DNA from: an uncultured Bacteroidales bacterium
GTDB lineage: Bacteria; Bacteroidota; Bacteroidia; Bacteroidales; F082
NCBI GenBank assembly: GCA_937926515.1
Contig: CALAZZ010000111.1
Location: 1-10,660, forward strand
Reading direction: 5' to 3'
Length of the DNA stretch: 10,660 nt
This document shows positions 1 through 7,076 of the stretch, piece after piece. Numbering within the stretch: the first letter of the stretch is position 1; the number at the start of each line of letters is the position of its first letter. The notes under the pieces are model-generated. The model searched no databases. It was not told the origin of the DNA and saw only the letters and a list, made by a program, of their open reading frames with translations. Made by a program: the position numbers and the translations under genes.

Positions 1-299
1 TTGCTACATAAAGGATTTATTTTGAAGATATGAGGAATAATATCAAGTCTTGGACCGACGAAAGTATGGTTGACTAGAGCCTTAAACAATTAGATGTTTT
101 ACAATCAGTACTTGTGAACAACCAACCTTGAAAGGAGGCCATTTGCTTGGTTAGGGATGGCCTCCTTTTGTTCCATCACATGATTGTTTTTACACAACAA
201 TGGCAGGTTTATACATGTCACTTAGGATCAACAAGTAGTCAGGTGAATAATCTGATACTTCTAAAGTTAGGTTAATGCATTATTTTCAAAACTAAATAA
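1..299. other. Non-coding stretch at left edge
   Basis: No convincing gene is visible here. One frame is open only to a TGA at 31-33, which could be the tail of a gene outside the window, but that is too short to judge. The stretch holds the terminator hairpin at 131-168. The A/T-rich leader before the gene at 300 has no Shine-Dalgarno sequence and no clean TAnnTTTG element; TATTTTCA at about 281-288 is the nearest and is weak. Confidence 0.5.
131..168 (+). terminator. Rho-independent terminator-like hairpin
   Basis: AAAGGAGGCC at 131-140 pairs perfectly with GGCCTCCTTT at 159-168. Two more A-T pairs extend it to a 12-bp stem (131-142 with 157-168) around a 14-base loop. The 3' arm runs into TTTTGTT, a short U-rich tail, so it reads best as a terminator for a + strand gene to the left of the window. 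The A-run on the 5' side would let it work weakly on the other strand too. Confidence 0.75.
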
Positions 300-743
300 A
301 TGATTTTGAAGCTGTTCAATATCAAAACCACAATCGATGATTCCGGTAAAATAAGCTTTTATAATGGGTTCAAACTGAAGTGGGAACAACTGACAGCCAA
401 CATGGTTCCGAAGCTTCCATCAGGTACTGAAATCGTTTTTTCCCTGTCCATTAATGATGACGATATTTTAAATGGGAAAAACGGAATAGTATGGGCCACC
501 TCACATAAAATGCAGGCCGAAATTATTCACAATGCATTGATGGCGCAACATATCGACTCAAAAATACTGAAACTTCAAAAAGAACATGAATCGCTTTATT
601 TTTTAATGATCAGCAACAGCAAAGAGATTGAGGAGGTCATCAACTATATATGGAAGGCAGACAATGGACTTAGGCTTAAGCCCGATTGGTTTTACCCGGA
701 GGGCGAACCCAACAAAAGTTTTGAAAAATGGCTCAACGGATAA
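300..743 (+). CDS. DUF2007-like small cytosolic protein
   Basis: This encodes a 147-residue protein with no signal peptide or membrane segment. Residues about 62-118 resemble the DUF2007 'putative signal transducing protein' fold seen in many Bacteroidota. They show the characteristic start VWATSHKMQAEIIHNAL, a short helix that faces a predicted strand (YFLMIS, about 100-105), then a helix (EEVINYIW). The C-terminal tail, rich in Trp and Pro and ending FEKWLNG, is of a type I associate with Bacteroidota relatives. The first 60 residues match nothing I recognise. The biochemical role of the family is not established. The start is the first ATG after an A-rich leader. The next gene begins 42 bases downstream, so the two may be co-transcribed. 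A broken relative lies at 1334-1534, on the other side of that gene. Family assignment is by recall of motif pattern only. Confidence 0.72.
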   Translation: MILKLFNIKTTIDDSGKISFYNGFKLKWEQLTANMVPKLPSGTEIVFSLSINDDDILNGKNGIVWATSHKMQAEIIHNALMAQHIDSKILKLQKEHESLYFLMISNSKEIEEVINYIWKADNGLRLKPDWFYPEGEPNKSFEKWLNG

Positions 744-785
744 ACTGTTTAAGACGGAATTAGGAATATAACAACAATTGAAACC

Positions 786-1313
786 ATGAAAAACAAAAAA
801 ATAACTTTTCTACTAATATTTATTCTTGCAACAATCATTTCATACTCGCAACATGATAATGGTTTATTAAAGGAAAAAGATGTGCCCTTGCTCATGCGAG
901 ATGGCCCTTTCGAATTTGAACTGTTCACCCTTGCAGATCAGCTTGCTTATTATCATCCTGAAAAATATGATCACTTCAGGAGTATTTATCCATCCTGGAG
1001 TATGACAGATGATGAAACTGCTTATCACGAATTTATATCTGATCCCAACTGGACCAGGAATGAATTTCAAACTACAGGATCATTTATTTATATCATCACG
1101 GAGGCCGAAACTGACCGGTTTTTAGGCAATTTGTATATCTATCCAAAAGCGAATAGTGATCATGATGCCGAAATTTATCTTTGGCTAAGTTCCGATGTAA
1201 ATAATACTTATGAACCTTTACTTGAAGGAATGATAAAAACATGGCTTGCGATCGAATGGCCATTTCAGAAACCTGTATTTTACGGATGGGATGATACTGC
1301 GCAAACTAAGTGA
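786..1313 (+). CDS. Exported GNAT-like fold protein
   Basis: The 175-residue protein starts with a textbook signal peptide: KNKK, a hydrophobic core at about 7-19, and a likely cut at YS/Q (21/22). The mature part resembles a small branch of GNAT-type acetyltransferase proteins. It has FELFTLADQ at 44-52, an NEF segment at 92-94, the strand FIYII, then RFLGNLYIYP at 111-120, the acidic DAEIYLWL at 127-134, and WLAIEWPF near the end. No classical Q/RxxGxG/A acetyl-CoA loop is visible. GNAT enzymes normally need cytosolic acetyl-CoA, so an exported copy is odd; the fold may serve binding rather than catalysis. An internal Met at residue 37 could give a leaderless form, but the upstream leader is too good to be chance. 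It follows the gene at 300-743 after 42 bases. The gene is visibly A/T-rich. Confidence 0.72.
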   Translation: MKNKKITFLLIFILATIISYSQHDNGLLKEKDVPLLMRDGPFEFELFTLADQLAYYHPEKYDHFRSIYPSWSMTDDETAYHEFISDPNWTRNEFQTTGSFIYIITEAETDRFLGNLYIYPKANSDHDAEIYLWLSSDVNNTYEPLLEGMIKTWLAIEWPFQKPVFYGWDDTAQTK

Positions 1314-1662
1314 TGCTGTTTAGGGCATTAAACATGAGCGTTTTAAAGATCGTGAACTATTCGCGAAGCACCCAGGCAATCAAAATCTCCCAAAAAAACA
1401 ACTGGAGCACCGTTTAGACAACTAAGCAGCTGCTGCAAGCCGAAATTGTAAACAATGCCCTCTTTGTACAAAACAACATATTGGACATATTGAAAAGAAA
1501 ATTGGCTGATGTCACATTTCATTCCCTCAGATAAAGTTCAAATCTATCCGGTTGCTGATACTTGCTTTATCTGTCATTGGAGGTTTTATATGTTTATAGC
1601 ACCTCATACTTGTTATTTAAGTTTTTAACTGGCAACAGGTACCTGAATATCAGTCCATGACA
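1314..1662. other. Gap between exported GNAT-like gene and HTCS gene
   Basis: This 349-base gap holds no intact gene. Its left part contains the decayed DUF2007-like gene described separately. The right part, 1535-1662, is A/T-rich; I see no strong hairpin with a T-tract that would serve as terminator for either of the two converging transcripts. Confidence 0.6.
1334..1534 (+). pseudogene. Decayed DUF2007-like gene
   Basis: Reading from the ATG at 1334 gives a frame that is clean except for one TAG at 1415-1417 and ends at TAA 1532-1534. Around the stop it reads NWSTV-stop-TTKQLLQAEIVNNAL. DUF2007-like proteins of Bacteroidota typically begin with a W-x-x-VYTT-x-x-L-x-QAEIV pattern, so the stop sits where Tyr (TAT or TAC) is expected and could have arisen by a single base change. 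The same block is similar to residues 66-80 of the intact protein at 300-743 (QAEIIHNAL). After about 1490 the family resemblance fades. Another frame (about 1494-1548) reads SDKVQIYP, which recalls the family's usual end strand, suggesting a frameshift as well. The residues before NWSTV have no recognised match, so the true old start may be nearer 1397. Confidence 0.62.
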
Positions 1663-4600
1663 CTAGAATGAATTTTTACTGTATTCAGAAGGACTGCATC
1701 CAAACTGTTTTTTGAATGCCCTCGAAAAATAGGCCTGGTCGTTGAATCCCAACCGATAACATATTTCAGCTATGGTGCCGGCTTTTTTTGTAAGCAAGTC
1801 AGCAGCTCTTTGCAAACGCATGGATCGTATCATTTGCCCTGATGGTTGCCCGATAATGGCATTCAGTTTGCGATTGAGTTGCGTAATACTCATATTCGTC
1901 ATCTCGGCAAACATTTCGGATGTAAACTGAGCATCTTCAATATGCTTTTCAATGATGTTGATGGCTTTTTCCAGGAAGGCCTGATCCAGTGTTTTGCTGG
2001 TAACTTCCGAAGGCTTGATGATGCTGGCTTTGCTAAAACGCTTCCGCAATTGCTCGCGTTGTGTGATCAGATTCCTCACCCTGGCCTTCAGCTCCTTTGC
2101 ACTGAATGGTTTGGTGATATAATCATCCACACCCGTTTCCAATCCTTCGATCTTATCATCAAGTGCTGCTTTTGCCGTTAACATGATGATCGGGATGTGG
2201 CTGGTAAGCTCATCACCACGAATGGCCTTACAAAATTGCTGGCCATCCATTTTAGGCATCATCACATCGGAGATAATGAGGTCAGGTATGGCTTCACGTG
2301 CAATGGGTATGGCTTCTTCTCCATTGCTGGCTTCGAGGATGGTATGTTCTTTTTCAAGTTGCTCACGAATGTAGGACCTGATATCGTCATGATCCTCAAC
2401 AACAAGTATGATGTCGTTTTTTGTATTACCATGAACGGAACCGGATTTTACTAAAGAACTGGTATTTTGATCTTGGTTGTTTTCTGATGTTGATGAAGTA
2501 AACAGTTGCACATCAGTTGAATGATCTATAACTGTGGTTTTAGTTACGGCATTTGAAAGTGGAAATTTGAGTGTAAATGATGTCCCTTTGCCGTATTGGC
2601 TTTGCACATGAATGGAGCCGCCATGAAGTAAGACCAGTTCTTTAGCCAGAGCCAATCCTATACCAGTGCCTTCATATGATCTGGTGGTTGAGCTGTCTGC
2701 CTGGTAAAAACGATCGAAGATATGCGGGAGTTGTTCCGGAGTGATGCCTTCACCGGTATCATTTACACTGATCTCAACCAGGTTCTTATCTGTTGCGACG
2801 ATCACAATACTTATGCTGCCACCGTTCGGTGTGAATTTAATTGCATTGGAAAGCAGGTTATAGAATATAATTTCCATCTTATCCGGATCGTACTGCACGG
2901 TGATGTTGTCCTTATCCGATTCAAACTTCAGGTGTATCTGTTGTGATACAGCCAATGATTCGAATGAAAAAAACAAGCTTTTCAGGAATGATACGATGTT
3001 GTGATCCTCTTGCCGCAAGTCAAGTTTGCCAACTTCTATCTTGGAGAGGTCCAGCAATTGATTGATCAATGTTAAAAGCCTCTTGGCATTTCTATTGGCC
3101 ACCTGCAGCTTTACCTTTTCATCCGTATGAATATTCGTGCCCAATACACTGTCAATCTGTCCAAGGATAAGTGTAAGAGGTGTTCTGAATTCGTGCGATA
3201 TGTTGGCAAAGAATTGTGATTTCAATTGATCCAGTTGCCGGAGTGTGCCAGATTCAACCATTTCCAGCTTGAGCTGGTTTTTAAGTTTAACTCGTTTCAG
3301 TTCATACTGCCTGATCAAATAAAGGGAACTGAAAAATATAAAGCCATAAATCAGGTAAGCCCACCAGGTACGCCACCAGGGTGGCAGAATAATCAGACTG
3401 ATGGCGAGGCCCTCTTCATTCCATATGCCATCATTGTTGGATGCTTTCACCCTGAATACATATTTGCCGGGTGGGAGATTGGTGTATATGGCTTCTCTTC
3501 GGGAGCTGGAATAGATCCATTCCTTGCTGAAGTTTTCCAATTTATAGGCGTATTGATTTTTTTCAGGCATGGCATAATCGAGGGCAGCAAATTCAAAACC
3601 AATAATATCATCATCATGATTGAAAACCAACTCAGTGGTTTCGCTGATACTATTTTTCAATATTTCAGAACGAGTTGCAGGTGTGATTGTCTGATCACCG
3701 AGCCTCAGCCGGGTCAAAACCACCTCAGGCACAAAAGGGTTGTCAATGACCTGGTTAGGGTAAAAATAATTCAAACCATTAATGCCGCCAAAAAACATTT
3801 CTCCGCTTTTACTCCGGTAGAAGGCGCCCGTATTGAATTCATTGCTTTGCAAGCCGTCATGAACATCATAATTCCTGAATGATTCGGTTTCCGGATCAAA
3901 GCATGAGATTCCCTTGTTTGTGCTTAGCCACAGCTTGTTGTCATCATCATGTAAAATACCGTAAACTACATTGTTTGGCAAGCCATCATCTTCGGTATAA
4001 TATTTAAAAGTACCCGCTTCGATATCAAAGCGGTTTAAGCCGCCATTGGTACCCACCCAAATAAATTTATCCGGTTCAACCGGATCTGCACAAAGTGATT
4101 TGATCAGGTTGTTGTTCAGGCTTGTGGGTTGTAACGGATCATTTTTAAATACGGTGAAGCTTTCATTATCCTCATTCAGCAGCATCAACCCATCTTTAGT
4201 TCCCAACCACATTCGCTTTTTTTTATCTTGTATGATAACGGGTCTAATATGCTCATTATATGTGGGATCCGTTTGATAGCGAACACAGTTAAATTGGCCT
4301 TTCTCCTGATCAGTTAGCTCGCAAAGGTAGTTCTCAGTCATCACAAATATATTGCCGTTGTCATGTTCAAACACCACAAATACTTCCTTTTGCGGCAGGC
4401 CTGATTCGTAAGCAGGATCATACCGGAACTGTTTTGAAGTTCCATTGATCAGATTGTATCGAAACAGGCCTTCGGTAGTAGCAGCCCAGAGATATTTTTC
4501 TTCTGTTGTGATCAACTTCCAGGCACCCGTATTTCCAAAAGCGTTGATGCTATCCGAAGATTTCTCAAAACTCTCAAGATGATTTTGTTGCCTGTCCCAT

Positions 4601-5796
4601 CGATACAGCACATCGGATCCAATCCAAACATCACCTGTGTGATCCTCTACTAATGTCCTCAAACTAAACCCGGAAATACGTGAACCAGCATCCTCCTTTC
4701 TGGTAAGGAGATGAAACTTATGAAGTTTATGATCGTAAATGCTGATCCCCATACCCGTAGTGCCTACCCAGAGTATCCCTGTTTTATCAACAAATAAGCT
4801 CGAAATGCTATTGTAACTTATGGATTGGGGGTCCAGAGGATCATGCTTGAACGACTCGTAAGCTTCTGTTTTTGGGTCGAAGCGCATCAATTCGCCGGGG
4901 GTTGCAAGCCAAAGGAGACCTTCAGCGTCTTCAGCAATCTGAAAAATTGCGCCCCATCCAAAACGGAATACTTCATAATTATGGCGAAAAACTTCGTAGG
5001 AACCCGAATATTTGTCATATTTCACAACCCCACTCATGGTACCAAGCCACAAGGTTTTGTCGCTGGTTTCATAAATGATAGTGATGCCATCCTGCCCCTC
5101 AATTGGAGGTGCCTTGGGGTGGGTGGATATGATTTCCAGATAAGTGAACTGCCCGGTTTTGGTATCAAACTTTAACAGCCCTTCGGGTGTGGCCAACCAT
5201 AGCAGTGGTCCGTCAGCATGGATGGAATTGATGTTGTTGCTGCTGATTGAATTGTCATGATTGGGCTCGTGGATGAAGTTGGTGACTATCCAGTTGTCTG
5301 GTTCCCCTTCTTTAAAAGTTAACTTAAACAAACCATCACCCCGGCTCCCCAACCAAATATTTCCTTCATCGTCTTCAGCAATGGCTTTTATTTCATACCG
5401 CTTTCGCAGATTGTTGTCAGCAGTTTCCAGGTTGATCCTTGTGAATTTACCTGTCATCCGGTCATAAATATTGACGCCTGCATCAATGGTGCCAACCCAA
5501 ATGTAGCCGCGGCTGTCTTCGAAAAGCCTCGAAATGTAGTTAGCGGAAACAGTGGTGGAGTCAAATGGATTGTGCTGGTACACCACAAAACTGTAACCAT
5601 CGTATCTGTTCAACCCATCTTTGGTGCCAAACCACATGAAGCCCCTGCTGTCCTGCATGATTGAAAAAACAGCATTTTGCGAAAGCCCATCGTTAATGCT
5701 CAGATGCCTGAACTTAATATCCTGGGCTGAAACCGGATTTGGAAAAATGATGGCAACCAAAAACAGGAGGCGAAGCATCACAAGCCCCCAATGCAT
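1663..5796 (-). CDS. Hybrid two-component sensor/regulator (HTCS)
   Basis: This 1377-residue one-protein signalling system spans the inner membrane. The signal peptide covers 1-24 (VSA/QD cut). Fourteen propeller motifs of the W-x-G-T-x-x-G-L type lie at about 54-680, which suggests two seven-bladed ligand-binding propellers. A Y_Y_Y domain (about 745-805) and a membrane segment (about 810-829) follow. The kinase has H868 in SHEFRTPL, N-box Asn984, and the DTGEG and GTGIGLAL boxes. The receiver (about 1128-1240) has E1134/D1135, phospho-acceptor D1177 in SDVMMP, and K1229. An AraC-type DNA-binding domain ends the protein (about 1273-1377). All key residues are present. Length and order match HTCS regulators of glycan-use loci. 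No SusC/SusD or glycanase gene is in the window, so its targets are unknown. The start at 5796 is the first ATG. The frame is open to 5949 only through a TTG codon that overlaps a promoter-like element. Confidence 0.95.
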   Translation of the reverse strand: MHWGLVMLRLLFLVAIIFPNPVSAQDIKFRHLSINDGLSQNAVFSIMQDSRGFMWFGTKDGLNRYDGYSFVVYQHNPFDSTTVSANYISRLFEDSRGYIWVGTIDAGVNIYDRMTGKFTRINLETADNNLRKRYEIKAIAEDDEGNIWLGSRGDGLFKLTFKEGEPDNWIVTNFIHEPNHDNSISSNNINSIHADGPLLWLATPEGLLKFDTKTGQFTYLEIISTHPKAPPIEGQDGITIIYETSDKTLWLGTMSGVVKYDKYSGSYEVFRHNYEVFRFGWGAIFQIAEDAEGLLWLATPGELMRFDPKTEAYESFKHDPLDPQSISYNSISSLFVDKTGILWVGTTGMGISIYDHKLHKFHLLTRKEDAGSRISGFSLRTLVEDHTGDVWIGSDVLYRWDRQQNHLESFEKSSDSINAFGNTGAWKLITTEEKYLWAATTEGLFRYNLINGTSKQFRYDPAYESGLPQKEVFVVFEHDNGNIFVMTENYLCELTDQEKGQFNCVRYQTDPTYNEHIRPVIIQDKKKRMWLGTKDGLMLLNEDNESFTVFKNDPLQPTSLNNNLIKSLCADPVEPDKFIWVGTNGGLNRFDIEAGTFKYYTEDDGLPNNVVYGILHDDDNKLWLSTNKGISCFDPETESFRNYDVHDGLQSNEFNTGAFYRSKSGEMFFGGINGLNYFYPNQVIDNPFVPEVVLTRLRLGDQTITPATRSEILKNSISETTELVFNHDDDIIGFEFAALDYAMPEKNQYAYKLENFSKEWIYSSSRREAIYTNLPPGKYVFRVKASNNDGIWNEEGLAISLIILPPWWRTWWAYLIYGFIFFSSLYLIRQYELKRVKLKNQLKLEMVESGTLRQLDQLKSQFFANISHEFRTPLTLILGQIDSVLGTNIHTDEKVKLQVANRNAKRLLTLINQLLDLSKIEVGKLDLRQEDHNIVSFLKSLFFSFESLAVSQQIHLKFESDKDNITVQYDPDKMEIIFYNLLSNAIKFTPNGGSISIVIVATDKNLVEISVNDTGEGITPEQLPHIFDRFYQADSSTTRSYEGTGIGLALAKELVLLHGGSIHVQSQYGKGTSFTLKFPLSNAVTKTTVIDHSTDVQLFTSSTSENNQDQNTSSLVKSGSVHGNTKNDIILVVEDHDDIRSYIREQLEKEHTILEASNGEEAIPIAREAIPDLIISDVMMPKMDGQQFCKAIRGDELTSHIPIIMLTAKAALDDKIEGLETGVDDYITKPFSAKELKARVRNLITQREQLRKRFSKASIIKPSEVTSKTLDQAFLEKAINIIEKHIEDAQFTSEMFAEMTNMSITQLNRKLNAIIGQPSGQMIRSMRLQRAADLLTKKAGTIAEICYRLGFNDQAYFSRAFKKQFGCSPSEYSKNSF

Positions 5797-5946
5797 TTTT
5801 TTTGGGAGAAAAAGGCCGGAACCAAGGCTTTTTTGATTTAGTAAATTATATATCAAGTACTTATATATGTTGTTGCCTGTAATTCCATGGAATTTCGTAG
5901 CTAGCAATGCAAGTGAATCATCCCAATTTGGCACTGCTTTATGTGC

Positions 5947-5954
5947 CAAATGTA
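5947..5954 (-). promoter_or_regulatory. -7-like element for the HTCS gene
   Basis: On the - strand these bases read TACATTTG, an exact match to the Bacteroidota -7 consensus TAnnTTTG. It would start a transcript near 5940, giving a leader of roughly 140 bases before the ATG at 5796. I see no good TTTG at the -33 position, so support is partial. It argues against translation starting at the TTG at 5949. Confidence 0.4.
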
Positions 5955-6013
5955 CTTGATTATTTTATTTTATTTAAATATTTCTTGCATTCTGAAACCA
6001 TAAAGTCTCCCTG

Positions 6014-6029
6014 ACTTCTTTCAAGAAGT
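6014..6029. promoter_or_regulatory. 16-bp palindrome, possible operator
   Basis: ACTTCTT (6014-6020) and AAGAAGT (6023-6029) form perfect 7-base arms around two bases. The loop is too short for a good RNA hairpin, so a dimeric protein site is more likely than a terminator. It lies about 60 bases upstream of the -7-like element of the HTCS gene. The bound protein is unknown. Confidence 0.3.
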
Positions 6030-6064
6030 TTCAAAATGTACGGTTTTACCTATCAATGCTACTG

Positions 6065-6160
6065 TGTCGGTTAAGTCGCAGAGGTTTTTAACATTTAAAT
6101 CGGCCTGTCGTTAAACCGACAGACTCAATAATATTACTTCAAGAGTGATCAGTCGGTTAA
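6065..6160. repeat. Three GTCGGTTAA-type repeats in mixed orientation
   Basis: GTCGGTTAA occurs at 6066-6074 and 6152-6160. A reverse copy, TTAAACCGAC, lies at 6111-6120. The middle copy also forms a perfect inverted repeat of CTGTCG (6105-6110) and CGACAG (6117-6122) around TTAAAC. No T-tract follows, so a terminator is unlikely. A regulator-binding cluster between the two divergent genes is a plausible reading. Confidence 0.45.
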
Positions 6161-6192
6161 ACCTTAGGGGATGTTGTCTGGATGAAATTCAT

Positions 6193-6255
6193 GCGTTTAT
6201 CCGGAAAATCCAAGCGTTTAAACATCAAAACCCGGCGTTCACACATTTGGTTCAT
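6193..6255 (+). promoter_or_regulatory. Array A: three 21-bp direct repeats, likely LytTR sites
   Basis: Three units of exactly 21 bp start at 6193, 6214 and 6235, each opening with GCGTT followed by T or C and then A. The 9-base cores (TGCGTTTAT, AGCGTTTAA, GGCGTTCAC) match the LytTR-binding consensus as I recall it, [TA][AC][CA]GTTN[AG][TG], at 8, 7 and 6 of 9 positions. LytTR regulators classically bind direct repeats two helical turns (about 21 bp) apart. The array ends 74 bases before the ATG at 6330. A matching array lies at 6934-6996. A LytTR regulator is encoded at 8751-9497. Confidence 0.72.
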
Positions 6256-6274
6256 ATTGGCCTGAATGTGGTTG

Positions 6275-6282
6275 TAATTTTA
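6275..6282 (+). promoter_or_regulatory. -7-like element of the thioredoxin-like gene
   Basis: TAATTTTA resembles TAnnTTTG (last base differs). It begins exactly 40 bases after the start of the third repeat unit, the same distance as at the esterase gene. The transcript would start about 40-45 bases before the ATG at 6330. There is no TTTG at normal -33 spacing (the nearest, 6246-6249, is too far), which fits a promoter that needs an activator. Confidence 0.45.
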
Positions 6283-6329
6283 CACTTGAAAACAACAACC
6301 ATAGTTAAAACAATAATGAGACAGATGTC

Positions 6330-6839
6330 ATGAAAACTTCAATCATCATTGCAATGTGCCTCCTCATGATGGGAGCCGTTGCTCAGAAACCGGCAATGCC
6401 TTCTGCACAACTCAGGACCCTGGATGGGGTTGTGGTTAACACCTCAGAGATTTTCTCTGTGGATGAAACCACTTTGCTTGTATTCTGGAGGTCGGAAGAT
6501 GGCAAGTGCTGCGAAAACCTCGACCTGCTGCAGGAAGCCTGGAACGAACATCTTAAGAACAAAAATGTCAGGCTGGTAGCTGTATGTGTTGATGCAAGGG
6601 GGAGCTACAGCCATGTGAAGCCTCTGGTGAAGGGGAGGGGCTGGGATTTTGATGCCTACATTGACCTGAACGGTGATTTCAGGCGGAGCATGGGAGTGAA
6701 CCTGCTGCCCTGCACCATACTGCTGGACGAAAAGCTAAACGTAATTTGCCGTCACGATGGCTTTTGCACCGGTGCAGCCGACATGATCTGCGAAAAGGTG
6801 GAGGCTTACCTGGCAGGCGGCGGTATGTTGGGTGAGTGA
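6330..6839 (+). CDS. Exported thioredoxin-like protein with altered CxxC
   Basis: The 169-residue protein has a signal peptide with a likely cut at AVA/Q (18/19), so it acts in the periplasm or beyond. The mature part follows the TlpA/redoxin fold: the strand LLVFW, then the active-site helix, and the cis-Pro loop NLLPCTILLD (Pro127). In the usual FWATWCGPC motif the first, attacking Cys is replaced. Here it reads FWRSEDGKCC, with Asp57 at that place and Cys60 at the resolving position, followed by an extra Cys61. Further Cys residues occur at 86, 128, 140, 146 and 154. It may not be a classical disulfide reductase; metal binding or another thiol role is possible. It stands alone behind array A, 237 bases before the esterase, which has its own array. 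No clear terminator follows it. Confidence 0.82.
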   Translation: MKTSIIIAMCLLMMGAVAQKPAMPSAQLRTLDGVVVNTSEIFSVDETTLLVFWRSEDGKCCENLDLLQEAWNEHLKNKNVRLVAVCVDARGSYSHVKPLVKGRGWDFDAYIDLNGDFRRSMGVNLLPCTILLDEKLNVICRHDGFCTGAADMICEKVEAYLAGGGMLGE

Positions 6840-6933
6840 GGTACTTGAGATTACAACAAGCCGGCCTGGTTAAATTCCTATAGAATGTATAACTCAACTT
6901 CAAATTCGCGGGAAGATATGTCGCCCATTAAAA

Positions 6934-6996
6934 ACGTTAATCCGGAAATTCCCGGCGTTCATCCATCAAAACCCGGCGTTCATACAATTAGCTCAT
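6934..6996 (+). promoter_or_regulatory. Array B: three 21-bp direct repeats, likely LytTR sites
   Basis: Units of exactly 21 bp start at 6934, 6955 and 6976. The first core (AACGTTAAT at 6933-6941) matches the recalled LytTR consensus at 9 of 9 positions; the other two (GGCGTTCAT) match at 7 of 9. Unit for unit, the array is 16/21, 18/21 and 17/21 identical to array A at 6193-6255. It lies upstream of the esterase gene at 7077, with the third unit starting 40 bases before the -7-like element. Confidence 0.74.
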
Positions 6997-7015
6997 CCTG
7001 ACCTCCACAGCATCG

Positions 7016-7023
7016 TAATTTAG
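7016..7023 (+). promoter_or_regulatory. -7-like element of the esterase gene
   Basis: TAATTTAG resembles TAnnTTTG and lies exactly 40 bases after the start of the third repeat unit of array B. This mirrors the spacing at 6235/6275 although the bases between array and element differ (8 of 19 alike). No matching -33 TTTG is visible. Confidence 0.45.
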
Positions 7024-7066
7024 GGGTGCATTAACAAACCAATTATCCTTATTAAAAACAAAAAAC

Positions 7067-7071
7067 GGAGG
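7067..7071 (+). promoter_or_regulatory. Shine-Dalgarno GGAGG of the esterase gene
   Basis: GGAGG ends five bases before the ATG at 7077 and fixes that start. It stands out because every other gene in this window has an A-rich leader with no such motif, as is usual in Bacteroidota. It suggests strong translation of this product. Confidence 0.65.
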
Positions 7072-7076
7072 TTATC

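Larger units (their letters stand above)
5797..6329. other. Divergent intergenic region
   Basis: This 533-base region separates the HTCS gene (- strand) from the thioredoxin-like gene (+ strand). It is not empty. It carries a -7-like element for the HTCS gene (5947-5954), a short palindrome (6014-6029), three copies of a GTCGGTTAA motif (6065-6160), a three-unit 21-bp array (6193-6255) and a -7-like element for the gene at 6330 (6275-6282). The 62-codon frame at 6145-6333 runs through the array and looks non-coding. Confidence 0.75.

Noticed and set aside
3226..3882. 218-codon open frame on the + strand inside the HTCS gene
   Set aside because: It is antisense to a clearly coding region and its translation shows no recognisable domain. 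The same applies to the shorter + strand frames between 1846 and 5836.
5797..5949. N-terminal extension of the HTCS protein by 51 residues
   Set aside because: It would have to begin at TTG and has no ATG. It lies before a complete signal peptide and overlaps an exact -7-like element, so it is leader sequence.
6145..6333. 62-codon frame upstream of the thioredoxin-like gene
   Set aside because: It runs straight through the 21-bp array and promoter and overlaps the next start. The translation looks like nothing known.
6840..6933. Terminator after the thioredoxin-like gene
   Set aside because: An imperfect palindrome around GCCGGCC is present, but there is no stable longer stem with a T-tract.
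6193..6996. CRISPR or similar array
   Set aside because: There are only three units per site, contiguous at 21 bp with no spacers, the units are diverged, and each array sits at a promoter.
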